Source: Pedobacter kyonggii (lineage in GTDB: Bacteria > Bacteroidota > Bacteroidia > Sphingobacteriales > Sphingobacteriaceae). Taken from it: 64,000 bases of DNA. The stretch covers positions 532,421-596,420 of the forward strand of contig NZ_SIXF01000001.1 in assembly GCF_004310665.1 (NCBI RefSeq), read 5' to 3'. The position numbers and the translations under genes were made by a program. Shown one piece after another: positions 9,100 through 17,715 of the stretch. Each line of letters opens with the position of its first letter. Positions within the stretch are counted from its first letter, which is position 1. The notes below the pieces were generated by a model. That model had not been told where the DNA came from and made no database searches. It was given only the letters and a program-made list of their open reading frames with translations.

Positions 9100-9582
9100 T
9101 TATTTCTTGATATAAACCTCGGCCCTCTGCAGAAAGCTTTTTTCCTTTAAGGATGCCTCAACCTCATTTATAGCCTTCATTAAGTTATTTTGAGTGTTCG
9201 TAATTTCTGCTGTGGCTTTAATAATCACATCCCAAACAGGCTCCATAGTGGAAAGAAGTGCTGTACCCTTTTCTGTAAGTTCAACCAAACGTTTACGGGT
9301 ATCTACTTTATCTTTTTTAGACCGGATCAGTTTCTCCTTCTCCAATTCTTTTAACAAACTGATGGTAGAAGGGTGTGCATAACCAATTTCATCAGACAAC
9401 GAAACCACGTTCATCGTCGATTTTTTATATAAAGTATAAAGCACAGGGAACCATTTGGGTTGAAAATCAATTCCGAATGCTTTATAAATCAACAGACCAT
9501 CTTTACGGATCTGATCGCTCAGCCTTTGCAATCGGGTAGAAACGGCCAATAAACCAGAAGCATCAATTACATTTTGTTCCAT
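9100..9582 (-). CDS. MarR family transcriptional regulator
   Basis: A 160-residue winged-helix protein. The segment around residues 50-105 has the MarR layout: a helix-turn-helix with MNVVSLSDEIGYAHPSTIS, recognition helix LLKELEKEKLI, and the wing DKVDTRKRLVELTEKG with the conserved Asp-Arg. The gene starts at the stop codon of the GNAT gene (1-base overlap), so the two form an operon. A perfect palindrome upstream of the operon (10105-10130) is a likely operator for this repressor. Confidence 0.92.
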   Translation of the reverse strand: MEQNVIDASGLLAVSTRLQRLSDQIRKDGLLIYKAFGIDFQPKWFPVLYTLYKKSTMNVVSLSDEIGYAHPSTISLLKELEKEKLIRSKKDKVDTRKRLVELTEKGTALLSTMEPVWDVIIKATAEITNTQNNLMKAINEVEASLKEKSFLQRAEVYIKK

Positions 9583-10085
9583 TAAAGAGATTTTAAATCC
9601 AGGCTATAAAAAACATTGTCTACAGCCATCCTAGGAAAGTAAACCGGCAAATCTTCCATTGCAACTGATTTAAATCCGTTACGTTCATAAAAGCGACAGG
9701 CGGCCTGCAATATGTCTTTAGTACCCAAATATACCTCATTCAATTTGTTATCATTGCAATATGTCAATAGGGTTTTTAATAAGGCCTGCGCTACCCCCAG
9801 TTCCTTTCCGCGGAATTCTTTTTTAACAAACATTTTTCTAATTGCCCCCGATTGGTGCTCAGGTACAGCAATTAAAGAAATAGTCCCAATCAATTCACCA
9901 TTTAGTATGGCACCCCAAAAAGCACCGCCAGAACCATCGTAATTTTTTTCTATATCCAACAAATCTGGCTGTGCTGCCAAATCGATATCGACATTAAATT
10001 CTATTTGCTGGATGGGTAGAATTAACCCAATAATCGCTTCACAGAATTGATTATCTAACCGTTCAATTTTAAAATCGTTTTGCAT
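9582..10085 (-). CDS. GNAT family N-acetyltransferase
   Basis: The 167-residue protein has the acetyl-CoA binding signature of the GNAT fold: strand 4 with IRKMFVKKEFRG, then a Gln/Arg-x-x-Gly-like turn (KELGVAQALLKTLL), and the C-terminal ACRFYERNGFKSV motif. The substrate cannot be told from sequence. It is the first gene of an operon with the MarR regulator, a pairing often seen for detoxification or drug-modifying acetyltransferases. Confidence 0.88.
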   Translation of the reverse strand: MQNDFKIERLDNQFCEAIIGLILPIQQIEFNVDIDLAAQPDLLDIEKNYDGSGGAFWGAILNGELIGTISLIAVPEHQSGAIRKMFVKKEFRGKELGVAQALLKTLLTYCNDNKLNEVYLGTKDILQAACRFYERNGFKSVAMEDLPVYFPRMAVDNVFYSLDLKSL

Positions 10086-10104
10086 TGCTAAATATTATTC
10101 GACA

Positions 10105-10130
10105 AATATATGTAGTCAACTACATATATT
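10105..10130. promoter_or_regulatory. Perfect 26-bp palindrome, likely MarR operator
   Basis: The arms AATATATGTAGT and ACTACATATATT are exact reverse complements with a 2-base centre. The site lies 20 bases before the GNAT start codon, where a repressor bound to it would block transcription of the GNAT-MarR operon. The size and symmetry fit a dimeric winged-helix repressor, most simply the MarR protein encoded by the operon itself. Confidence 0.7.
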
Positions 10131-10200
10131 CCAAATGCAAATATCATTTGAACCTCAAATTTTAGGAAGGACTGGGAATTGTTTTGGTTATTGGAGAAAA

Positions 10201-10773
10201 TTATTTTGTGTTCTTTAACTTATTGAGAAAGTCGACAATCTTTTTATCAGCATAATTGGCCGCGCCTTCATGCCTGAAAGACAATCTGCCTTGTTTATCA
10301 AAAATAATTGTTGTTGGTAAAGCGCCAGCAAATACTTTTTCAGGAATCTCGCTTTCTACTTTATAAACCGGCATTGCATAATTACGGTCGGACATAAACT
10401 TGCCTGATTTGGCAAAATCGCCATCTGCATCCACAAAAATGAAGACAACATGTTTATCATCTTTAAACTGAGTATATAATTTATTGATCGATGGCATTTC
10501 TGCTCTACATGGCGGACACCAGGTTGCCCAAAAATTAAGAAAAATAACTTTTCCTTTTAAATCGCCAAGATCAATCACATTTCCTTTTACATCCTTAAAC
10601 CGCATTCCGTTAAGGCTTGTTACGATTTCCTTTGGGCTTTCAACTTTTGGCGAATAAAAACCAATTTCCATTAATCCCTTAATTAAAAATGCTTTAGCAT
10701 CAGGTACCAAAACAATTACCAAAAGGATAATGATAAATAATGCGTTGAATATATTTTTCCTGATAAACTTCAT
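10201..10773 (-). CDS. TlpA/ResA-like membrane-anchored thioredoxin
   Basis: The 190-residue protein has one N-terminal membrane helix (residues about 10-28) and an extracytoplasmic thioredoxin fold. The active site is WATWCPPC near residues 84-91, followed by RAEMPSIN, and the cis-Pro loop is ALPTTIIFD. This is the TlpA/ResA kind that reduces disulfides outside the cytoplasm. It is divergent from the His/Cys-rich protein and TonB receptor genes, and both sides could relate to metal or cytochrome supply, but that is only inference. Confidence 0.92.
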   Translation of the reverse strand: MKFIRKNIFNALFIIILLVIVLVPDAKAFLIKGLMEIGFYSPKVESPKEIVTSLNGMRFKDVKGNVIDLGDLKGKVIFLNFWATWCPPCRAEMPSINKLYTQFKDDKHVVFIFVDADGDFAKSGKFMSDRNYAMPVYKVESEIPEKVFAGALPTTIIFDKQGRLSFRHEGAANYADKKIVDFLNKLKNTK

Positions 10774-10947
10774 TAATTGTTCGTTTTAGTTATCGTAAAT
10801 AATAACGAAATGGGCTTCCAATTGGTACTTCAATAATTTATTAGAAGATTTAGACCCTTCATACGTTAAACTATTGATTAAATCACCAGTCAAAACAGCG
10901 CAAATACAATGTTACTTTGTAAATATATATAATTGCTTAGGAATTAC

Positions 10948-10955
10948 TATTTTTG
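10948..10955 (+). promoter_or_regulatory. Bacteroidota -7 box upstream of the His/Cys-rich gene
   Basis: TATTTTTG matches TAnnTTTG. Transcription would begin near 10961, just where the TTG start of the following frame lies. No well-spaced -33 element is evident. Confidence 0.45.
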
Positions 10956-10960
10956 CCCTG

Positions 10961-11293
10961 TTGAAAAAGCATAGACAAAACATTAAGAAATATCTATCAG
11001 CATTTATGCTGATTGTATTTGCTATTGCTTTAACTCCGTGGAGTGTACTTCACCACCATATCCCTCTTCCTGTTGTGCAGAAAGAGGTCAACTGTAAACA
11101 CGTTAGCCATGTGCAGGCCCATGGCGATACCTGTTTAATCTGTAATGCTAGTTTTGAAAAAAATTATGTGCAAACGCACCACATTTACAGAATCTTCTTA
11201 TCGGCCAAAATTTTTAGTCGAACCGAGCCTACCTTAAAGAATGCTTTTACAGAAATAAAGCGTGCTTGCTTACGTGGCCCTCCTTTAGCTTAA
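10961..11293 (+). CDS. Small exported His/Cys-rich protein, unknown function
   Basis: The frame is open from 10874, but only TTG codons are available before the ATG at 11006. A TTG start at 10961 gives a textbook export signal (MKKHRQNIKKYL then a hydrophobic run), so it was chosen; the ATG at 11006 is the alternative. After the signal come metal-ligand-like groups: LHHHIP, CKHVSHVQAHGDTCLIC with three Cys and three His, and QTHH. It precedes a TonB-dependent receptor by about 110 bases. A role in metal binding or handover to the receptor is an inference; no known family was recognised. Confidence 0.6.
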   Translation: MKKHRQNIKKYLSAFMLIVFAIALTPWSVLHHHIPLPVVQKEVNCKHVSHVQAHGDTCLICNASFEKNYVQTHHIYRIFLSAKIFSRTEPTLKNAFTEIKRACLRGPPLA

Positions 11294-11406
11294 TTTTTTC
11301 TTTTCAAGTGCATCCGCGCTTAATCAAATTATTTACATGAGAAACTAAAACTAGCTTCATTACGCTATTGCTTTGGTTTTTCTATCATTTTTATTTACTA
11401 CAACAC

Positions 11407-13725
11407 ATGAAAAAATTACAGCTTATTGGCTTAGTAATTCTATATACATTATTAAGCAGCACTGTTTTTGCTGCCGCTTTAAAGAATATAAAAGGTAAGG
11501 TTATTGATGCCAGTACTAAACAAACGTTGCCAGGGGCAACCATTTTTATCCCTGATTTAAAAGTTACTGCAGTAACCAACAATGATGGTGAATTTACATT
11601 GAATAACCTTCCATCAAAAGGAAGTTACCTCGTTGAGGTACATTACGTTGGCTATAAAACAGCTACACAAATAGTAAATCTGGCTACAGCAGCCGGATTA
11701 GAATTTTCTTTACAACCTACTGCAATAGAGACCAAAGAAATTGTAATCACCGGAAGTTTGATCAGCAGTACCAGCAAAAGAAATAGTGCTTCATCTGCGG
11801 TAGTTGGCAAGGATCAGTTATTACAGCCTTCAACCAATTTAATCGATGCATTGACTAAAATACCCGGTGTATCGCAAATTACTACTGGCCCATCTATTTC
11901 TAAGCCTGTAATCAGAGGCTTGGGCTATAACAGAATTGTAACTTTAGACGATGGGATAAAACAACAGGGCCAGCAATGGGGCGATGAGCACGGTATTGAA
12001 ATCGATCAGTTTAAATCAGACCGCGTTGAAGTTTTACGTGGCGCGGCATCGTTAATGTACGGTTCTGATGCGCTGGGTGGTGTAATTAATTTATTAGAGC
12101 CAAGTACCGCTCCTGAAGGACAGGTTAAAGGTGAATTTATCACCAATTATTCTACTAATAATGGGCTTACGGCTAATTCATTAATGTTAACCGGTAACGA
12201 AAACGGTTTTGTTTGGAGAGCACGTGGAACCTACAAAAATGCCTACTCTTTTAAAACACCTACTGGATATTTCCCAAATTCTGGTTTTAATGAAACCGAT
12301 TTAAGTGGAATGATTGGTTTAAACAAAAGCTGGGGATATTCTCATTTAAACGTTTCTAACTTCCGTAATAATATTGGTTTTTACGAGCCAACATTAGATG
12401 AGAATGGCAACTTCGTTAAAGAAGATGGTGAATCGTTTATTACCTCAGAGTTTAAAAACCGTGATCTGGATTACCCTCGTCAGGATATTCGCCACTTTAA
12501 AATTGCCTTAAATAACAATTTCATTATCGGTAACGGTAATTTCAAAGCTGATTTTGGCTATCAACAAAATCAGCGCCGCGAATTAGAAGAAGGGCCAGAC
12601 CCATCTTTATTTTTCGATCTTAAAACTTATAATGCCGATTTAAAATACTACATCCACGAAACGAATGGATGGCAACCTGTATTTGGAGTAAGTGCCGATG
12701 CTGGCCATAGTGAAAACAAAGCAAATGATGAATTTCTGATACCAAATTATAACACTTATGGCATTGGTGTTTTTGCTTATGCCAAGAAAAACTGGGAGAA
12801 CAATACTTTTAGCATCGGTGCGCGTTACGATTATAGAAAAAATAATGGGAAACAATTATTTGTAGATGACGAAGAGCAGTTTGCACCTTTTCAGAATAAA
12901 TTTTCGAACGTGAGTGGTGCCTTAGGTTTTACCCATCAATTTAATGAAGAGTTAAACTTTAAAGCCAACGCAGGTTCGGCTTTCCGGGCACCAAATCCAG
13001 CTGAGTTAGCCTCAAATGGTGTACATGAAGGAACTTTTCGCTATGAAATCGGTAATCCCAATTTAAGCCCCGAACGCAGTTATCAGGTAGATGCCGCTTT
13101 AGAATACGAAGGAAAGATTGTCAGTGCAAGTGCGAGTATTTACAATAACTATATTCACAACTTCATTTATGCTTCTACCAACGGAGAAAGAATAGATGCA
13201 GAAGGCGATAATTATCCAGTTTACCGTTATGGCCAGGTTAATGCTAATCTTTATGGTGCTGAGGCGAGTTTAACTATTCACCCTGTTCCGTTTATCCATT
13301 TCGAAAATACCTTTGGTTATGTTCATGCACAGAATAACACTTTAAACAGGCCACTTTCATTTATTCCTGCGGGAACTTTAAGAAACGAGTTACGTTTCGA
13401 GCCTAAACTTAAAGGAACAAATGATGCCTACCTATCAGTTGGTATCAACTCGGCATTTAAACAAACCCGTGTGGATGATGTTTTTGAAACACCAACAAGT
13501 GGCTATACGCTGTTAAATGCAGGTATCGGCGCTACCTTTAATTTGGGCAAACAACCTGTTAAATTATCTGTTTCGGCCAACAACTTGTTAGATCAGAAAT
13601 ATTATGATGCATTGAGCCGATTAAAACCTGGTCGTTTAGATTCAGAAAACCTTAATTTAGGTGTTTACAACCCTGGCCGAAACATCACTTTCGGATTGTA
13701 TATTCCTTTTACAGTGGTTAAATAA
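11407..13725 (+). CDS. TonB-dependent receptor with carboxypeptidase-like N-terminal domain
   Basis: An outer-membrane receptor of about 772 residues. The ATG at 11407 gives a clean signal peptide (MKKLQLIGL onward to VFA); the frame extends 13 codons further upstream without one. Next is a carboxypeptidase regulatory-like domain (KGKVIDAST to VEVHYVGYK), the plug with LIDALTKIPGV, VIRGLGYNRI and EVLRGAASLMYGSDALGG, and a 22-strand barrel ending in FTVVK. The plug element QQWGDEHGIEID resembles metal (zinc or copper) receptors more than glycan SusC proteins, and no SusD gene follows. A His/Cys-rich exported protein lies just upstream. Substrate uncertain. Confidence 0.92.
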   Translation: MKKLQLIGLVILYTLLSSTVFAAALKNIKGKVIDASTKQTLPGATIFIPDLKVTAVTNNDGEFTLNNLPSKGSYLVEVHYVGYKTATQIVNLATAAGLEFSLQPTAIETKEIVITGSLISSTSKRNSASSAVVGKDQLLQPSTNLIDALTKIPGVSQITTGPSISKPVIRGLGYNRIVTLDDGIKQQGQQWGDEHGIEIDQFKSDRVEVLRGAASLMYGSDALGGVINLLEPSTAPEGQVKGEFITNYSTNNGLTANSLMLTGNENGFVWRARGTYKNAYSFKTPTGYFPNSGFNETDLSGMIGLNKSWGYSHLNVSNFRNNIGFYEPTLDENGNFVKEDGESFITSEFKNRDLDYPRQDIRHFKIALNNNFIIGNGNFKADFGYQQNQRRELEEGPDPSLFFDLKTYNADLKYYIHETNGWQPVFGVSADAGHSENKANDEFLIPNYNTYGIGVFAYAKKNWENNTFSIGARYDYRKNNGKQLFVDDEEQFAPFQNKFSNVSGALGFTHQFNEELNFKANAGSAFRAPNPAELASNGVHEGTFRYEIGNPNLSPERSYQVDAALEYEGKIVSASASIYNNYIHNFIYASTNGERIDAEGDNYPVYRYGQVNANLYGAEASLTIHPVPFIHFENTFGYVHAQNNTLNRPLSFIPAGTLRNELRFEPKLKGTNDAYLSVGINSAFKQTRVDDVFETPTSGYTLLNAGIGATFNLGKQPVKLSVSANNLLDQKYYDALSRLKPGRLDSENLNLGVYNPGRNITFGLYIPFTVVK

Positions 13726-13747
13726 AACCCATTAATTTCATTATAGA

Positions 13748-13784
13748 CAAAAAGCGGAGCTGATTGAGATCACTTCGCTTTTTG
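13748..13784 (+). terminator. Rho-independent terminator after the TonB receptor gene
   Basis: CAAAAAGCG pairs exactly with CGCTTTTTG, with 19 bases between, 22 bases after the receptor stop. The A-run and T-run make it able to work in both directions. Confidence 0.75.
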
Positions 13785-13806
13785 TTTAAGTATATCTAAG
13801 ATTAAT

Positions 13807-13963
13807 CGTCATTCCGCTATCATTAACGGGCTCCAATAGAAAGGTCGTCATCTCCGAAGCAACGCGGAGTGGAGAGATCTTTGAACATGTTTATTAAAAA
13901 AATTAAAGATTTCTCCGTTATGCAACCGATGAAAAATCGGTAAGCTTCAGTCGAAATGACGAT
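13807..13963. repeat. Dispersed palindromic element (CGTCATnnC...GAAATGACG type)
   Basis: The gap holds CGTCATTCCGC, then GTCGTCATCTCCGAAGCAAC, and closes with GTCGAAATGACGA, so the ends are inverted copies of a GTCAT word; AGAGATCTTTGAA and TTAAAGATTTCTCC form inner arms. It belongs to the same kind of element as those at 33729 and 41814. No coding frame is convincing here. Confidence 0.6.
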
Positions 13964-13985
13964 TTATGGCTGTTTATTATCGCTG

Positions 13986-15065
13986 TTACTTTTTAAACGT
14001 CTCCCTTTTAGCCCTAACATACTGGCTTGGCCATTCGGTATCATCGCCAAGCACTTGCGCTGCATGTGTAGGAAAATAAGCATCACGTAGCGATTCGCGG
14101 GCAATAAAAATCAAATCAGCTTTGCCCTGTTCTAAAATTTCTTCCGCCTGCTGCGCCTCTACAATTACGCCTACTGCTCCCGTGTAAATACCAATTTCAT
14201 TTCTGATCTTATCAGCGAAAGGAACCTGGTAGTTTGGTCCGGCTGGGATAAAGGCATCAGGTACATTACCACCCGATGAGGTATCAATTAAATCAACACC
14301 GCGATCTTTTAACACCGCTGCCAATTGTAATGAGTCATTCTCGTTCCAGCCACCTTCCGTCCAATCCGTTGCAGAAATGCGAACAAATAAAGGCAAGTTT
14401 TCTGGCCATACCGATTGTACAGCCTCAACCACATCGATTACCAAACGAATCCGGTTTTCGAAACTTCCGCCATAAACATCTGTACGTTTATTGCTTAGCG
14501 GACTAAAAAATTGATGCAATAAATAACCGTGTGCAGCATGTATTTCTACTACTTTATAGCCTGCAGCCAATGCACGTTTAGCTGCTGCTCTGAAAGCAAA
14601 AACAATATCCTGAATTTCTGAAATTGTTAATTCATGTGGCTCAACCTGTCCTGGCTTAAAAGAAATTGGAGATGGCGCAATTGGTTTCCAGCTATTTTCA
14701 CCAGCGGCAATTTGTTCGCCACCTTTCCAGGGCACTTCACAACTGGCTTTTCTACCTGCATGTGCCAACTGGATGCCTGCAATTGCTCCATTATCATGGA
14801 TAAACGAAACAATCTGTTTTAATTTAGCTACATGTTCATCTTTCCAGATGCCCAAATCGGCATAGGTAATTCTTCCATCGGCAGTTACCGCAGAAGCTTC
14901 CTGGATAATTAAACCTGCACCACCAACGGCACGGCTTCCTAAATGCACCAAATGCCAATCGGTTGCAAAACCATCAATAGCCGAGTACTGGCACATTGGC
15001 GAAATAACAATTCTATTTTTTAAGGTTACATCCTTTATGGTAAAAGGAGAAAATAATTTAGACAT
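13986..15065 (-). CDS. NADH:flavin oxidoreductase, Old Yellow Enzyme family (YqjM-like)
   Basis: A 359-residue FMN-dependent TIM-barrel enzyme. Visible family marks are FSPFTIKDVTLKNRIVISPM at the start, the cofactor-contacting CQYSA right after, GIQLAHAGRKA, the substrate-binding EIHAAHGYLLHQFFSP with the His-x-x-His pair, and the phosphate-binding GAVGVI and DLIFIARESLRD near the end. The YqjM subgroup reduces activated C=C bonds, using a Cys in the first motif. It follows the aldo/keto reductase gene in the same direction after a 104-base gap that contains a repeat. Confidence 0.93.
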   Translation of the reverse strand: MSKLFSPFTIKDVTLKNRIVISPMCQYSAIDGFATDWHLVHLGSRAVGGAGLIIQEASAVTADGRITYADLGIWKDEHVAKLKQIVSFIHDNGAIAGIQLAHAGRKASCEVPWKGGEQIAAGENSWKPIAPSPISFKPGQVEPHELTISEIQDIVFAFRAAAKRALAAGYKVVEIHAAHGYLLHQFFSPLSNKRTDVYGGSFENRIRLVIDVVEAVQSVWPENLPLFVRISATDWTEGGWNENDSLQLAAVLKDRGVDLIDTSSGGNVPDAFIPAGPNYQVPFADKIRNEIGIYTGAVGVIVEAQQAEEILEQGKADLIFIARESLRDAYFPTHAAQVLGDDTEWPSQYVRAKRETFKK

Positions 15066-15079
15066 ATCTTTTTAATATT

Positions 15080-15162
15080 TTAACCACGAAGGGCACAGAG
15101 AAATACACAGAGCACACCGAATGCTTTTCTCTGTGAAAAACTCCGTTTGCTCTGTGGTTAAT
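15080..15162. repeat. Dispersed inverted repeat (TTAACCAC..CACAGAG / CTCTGTGGTTAA)
   Basis: Left arm TTAACCACGAAGGGCACAGA and right arm GCTCTGTGGTTAA, with a nested TTTTCTCTGTGAAAAAC, form a foldable element between two genes. The same words return at 32179-32286 and, partly, at 16685-16727 and 29799-29830. Confidence 0.65.
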
Positions 15163-15169
15163 ATTACAA

Positions 15170-16159
15170 TTAAAAACCAGCTTTCTTTAATTCAGTATTG
15201 ATGAACTGAATTTCCTCAGCGTTTAATTTTACGTTTATAGCTTCAGCATTCTGAACGGCTTGTTTTTCATTTCTGGCGCCAACCAAAGCAATGGTAATAC
15301 CTGGTCGTTCAACCGTCCAACGCAAAACCAATTGAGATAAGCTAGCATTTTTCTCGTCGGCCAACGGTTTTATTTTAACCAAAAATGCATTTGTTTTTTC
15401 GATGCTTTCTGATGAAAAGAATTTATTTCCCTGACGGTGATCACCCTCTTCAAATTTATAATCGGTAGTCATTTTTCCGGTTAACAAACCACGTTCCATC
15501 GGACTATAAGCCAAAACCGATTTATTTTTTTCGATGCAATATGGAACAGTTTCTTCTTCTACCCCGCGGTTTACCATGCTAAATGGAATTTGGTTGGATA
15601 TAATTTCTAAAGTTTGATCTGCTTCTTTTAATTGTGCTACATTATAATTGCATACACCGGCATAACGCACTTTACCCTGCTCAATTAATTTGTTCACCGC
15701 TTCGAAAGTTTCGCTGATCGGTGTGGTTACATCTGGCCAGTGGATCTGGTAAAGGTCGATATAATCTGTACCCAGGCGTTTTAAAGATTGCTCGCATTCA
15801 TAAATTACACTTTCTTTTCCGGCATATTTATAAATATCGATTTCCTTTCCATCGTTATTTTTACTTTTAAAACCGAAATCACCTTTGGCCAAATCCCAGC
15901 GCATCCCGAATTTGGTTACCAGTTGTAATTTATCGCGTGAGATACCTTTTATTGCATCGCCCACAATTTCTTCACTATCGCCCTGACCATAAATTGGAGC
16001 GGTATCGATTGATGTAACCCCTAAATCGTAACCTGCTTTAATTGCGCTAATCGCATCGTTTCTATCTGTACTTCCCCACATCCATCCCCCGGCTGCCCAG
16101 GCGCCAAAAGTGATTACTGAAAGTTCCAAATCTGAGTTTCCAATTTTTCTGTATTCCAT
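15170..16159 (-). CDS. Aldo/keto reductase
   Basis: A 329-residue (alpha/beta)8 oxidoreductase. The tetrad can be placed: DTAPIYGQGDSEEIVG supplies Asp and Tyr, the Lys is in LVTKFGM, and the His is in YQIHWPD. The NADPH-binding end is IALVGARNEKQAVQNAEA. The gene begins 2 bases after the DoxX stop, so they share a transcript, probably with the Old Yellow Enzyme gene that follows. The overall set suggests handling of reactive carbonyl or electrophile compounds, an inference from gene order. Confidence 0.93.
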   Translation of the reverse strand: MEYRKIGNSDLELSVITFGAWAAGGWMWGSTDRNDAISAIKAGYDLGVTSIDTAPIYGQGDSEEIVGDAIKGISRDKLQLVTKFGMRWDLAKGDFGFKSKNNDGKEIDIYKYAGKESVIYECEQSLKRLGTDYIDLYQIHWPDVTTPISETFEAVNKLIEQGKVRYAGVCNYNVAQLKEADQTLEIISNQIPFSMVNRGVEEETVPYCIEKNKSVLAYSPMERGLLTGKMTTDYKFEEGDHRQGNKFFSSESIEKTNAFLVKIKPLADEKNASLSQLVLRWTVERPGITIALVGARNEKQAVQNAEAINVKLNAEEIQFINTELKKAGF

Positions 16160-16161
16160 AA

Positions 16162-16557
16162 TTATTTTTTAATGATTTTATCTACCGCATAACTGTTATG
16201 CGGCAAGTAAGCGAGTAGTACCGATAAAAATGCCACATGGACGAGTTGAGAAGGTAGTGCCTCCCAATTCTCAATTACCGTTGTTCCGAAAATCAGTGCC
16301 AAAGAAATTACTCCGGCAAATAATAACCCTTGCCTTGTAAATAATCCTAATATAATCATTAACCCTGCTATAAATTCAGCAAATGGCAAAATATAACTGA
16401 AGGGGATAACCAATGTATCGGGTAAATAAGATTTAGAGAATTGCCCTACCATCCAATGGCTAAAACCTACAAGTTTTGGTAAACGTACCAAACCATGTCC
16501 GAAAAAGCTTAAACCAATTGCCAAGCGGCTAAGTAAATATGCCCATTTTGTATCCAT
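16162..16557 (-). CDS. DoxX family membrane protein
   Basis: Four membrane helices with the DoxX pattern: YLLSRLAIGLSFFGHGLVRL, then PFAEFIAGLMIILGLFTRQG, then a helix pair. The ATG at 16557 (MDTKWAY) was chosen over the ATG at 16581 because the latter lies inside a -7 box (16575-16582). It is the first gene of the DoxX - aldo/keto reductase - Old Yellow Enzyme set. Confidence 0.88.
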   Translation of the reverse strand: MDTKWAYLLSRLAIGLSFFGHGLVRLPKLVGFSHWMVGQFSKSYLPDTLVIPFSYILPFAEFIAGLMIILGLFTRQGLLFAGVISLALIFGTTVIENWEALPSQLVHVAFLSVLLAYLPHNSYAVDKIIKK

Positions 16558-16574
16558 AGTATATCGATATGCTA

Positions 16575-16582
16575 CAAACATA
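16575..16582 (-). promoter_or_regulatory. Bacteroidota -7 box for the DoxX operon
   Basis: On the minus strand this reads TATGTTTG (TAnnTTTG). It sits 17 bases before the MDTK start codon, which supports that start. Confidence 0.55.
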
Positions 16583-16858
16583 CAATCTCCATATTAAGGA
16601 TGTTTTAATGCAACAATTATTAGACTGATATTTTACCTTTCAATGGCGATTAGCAGAGGGTCCAGCGTAAAGTGCATAGTGTATTTTACCACAAAGGGCA
16701 CGGAGAAAATCACAGAGCGCAAAGAGCGCATGGTGTTATCAGAAATTAATTTTCTCATCTATTTACATTTCCCATATTCAACCGCGATACACGTTACGCT
16801 AATCGCCAGACTTTTTCCTCTAAAAATTTGGAAATCATCAAACAACATCATACATTAG
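16583..16858. other. Intergenic region with a partial CACAGAG repeat
   Basis: The gap between divergent operons. At 16685-16727 there is TACCACAAAGGGCACGGAGA and CACAGAGCGCAAAGAGC, one half of the element found complete at 15080 and 32179, without the closing CTCTGTGG arm. The rest is AT-rich. A short frame from 16643 has no supporting features. Confidence 0.5.
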
Positions 16859-16878
16859 TGTACTATTTAACTAATACA
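16859..16878 (+). promoter_or_regulatory. Imperfect palindrome, candidate YtrA-type GntR operator
   Basis: TGTACTAT-TTAA-CTAATACA is an inverted repeat with 6 of 8 arm bases paired, ending 6 bases before the ATG of the ABC ATPase. It is the natural site for self-control of this operon by its GntR protein. Confidence 0.45.
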
Positions 16879-16884
16879 GTAGAT

Positions 16885-17712
16885 ATGATCAATATTAACA
16901 ATCTTAATTTTGGCTACAGCAAGCATAAGCCATTATTTAAAAATATGAGCATGCGGTTAAGCAATGGGCATATTTACGGTTTGCTTGGAAAAAATGGAGC
17001 TGGTAAATCGAGCTTATTAAAAAACCTGGCCGGTTTAGTATATGCACAAAGCGGCACATTGGATGTAATGGGCTTTAATCCAGCAAAAAGACAACCCGCA
17101 CTGTTAGAGCAAATCTGTTTTATACCAGAAGAATTCTATTTACCATCGGTAAAAATTGATGCCTATCTGAAAGCAAACGCACCATTTTACAAAAACTTTG
17201 ATCACAGTTACTTTACTGATCTGATTAAGGAATTCGATATTCCTGTTGAACAGAAACTCATTAACATGAGCTACGGACAGAAGAAAAAAGTAATTATTGC
17301 CTTCGGCCTTGCCACACAAGCCAAACTGGTAATTATGGACGAGCCTACAAATGGATTAGACATTCCATCAAAGGCACAGTTCAGAAAAATTATGGCCTCA
17401 GCCATGACCGATGAACGCTGTATCATCATTTCGACCCATCAGGTAAGGGATTTAGATAACCTGATCGACACGGTGATTATGCTTGACGAAAATGATGTTG
17501 CGCTTAAAGCTTCAGTAGAAGAAATTACAGCAAAATTAACCTTCAAGAAAGTCAAAGAAATAGATGATAGCATCATCTACGCGGAGGCATCACTCTCTGG
17601 TTATAATGCTGTTATGCCAAACTATCATCAAGAAGAAAGCAAATTAGATATGGAGCTTCTTTTCAATGCCATACTTGCAGAAAAAATCAAATTTAAACCT
17701 TTATTCAGTTAA
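16885..17712 (+). CDS. ABC transporter ATP-binding protein (YtrB-like)
   Basis: The 275-residue ATPase has Walker A GLLGKNGAGKSS, a signature loop read here as NMSYGQKKKVIIAFGLA, Walker B KLVIMDEPTNGLD and the switch His in ISTHQVRD. The ATG at 16885 (MININNLNFGYSK) was preferred to the upstream in-frame ATG at 16828, which would add 19 residues not seen in ABC ATPases and would run through the likely operator. It is the first gene of a four-gene operon with a permease, a GntR regulator and an unknown anchored protein. Confidence 0.93.
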   Translation: MININNLNFGYSKHKPLFKNMSMRLSNGHIYGLLGKNGAGKSSLLKNLAGLVYAQSGTLDVMGFNPAKRQPALLEQICFIPEEFYLPSVKIDAYLKANAPFYKNFDHSYFTDLIKEFDIPVEQKLINMSYGQKKKVIIAFGLATQAKLVIMDEPTNGLDIPSKAQFRKIMASAMTDERCIIISTHQVRDLDNLIDTVIMLDENDVALKASVEEITAKLTFKKVKEIDDSIIYAEASLSGYNAVMPNYHQEESKLDMELLFNAILAEKIKFKPLFS

Positions 17713-17715
17713 GCA

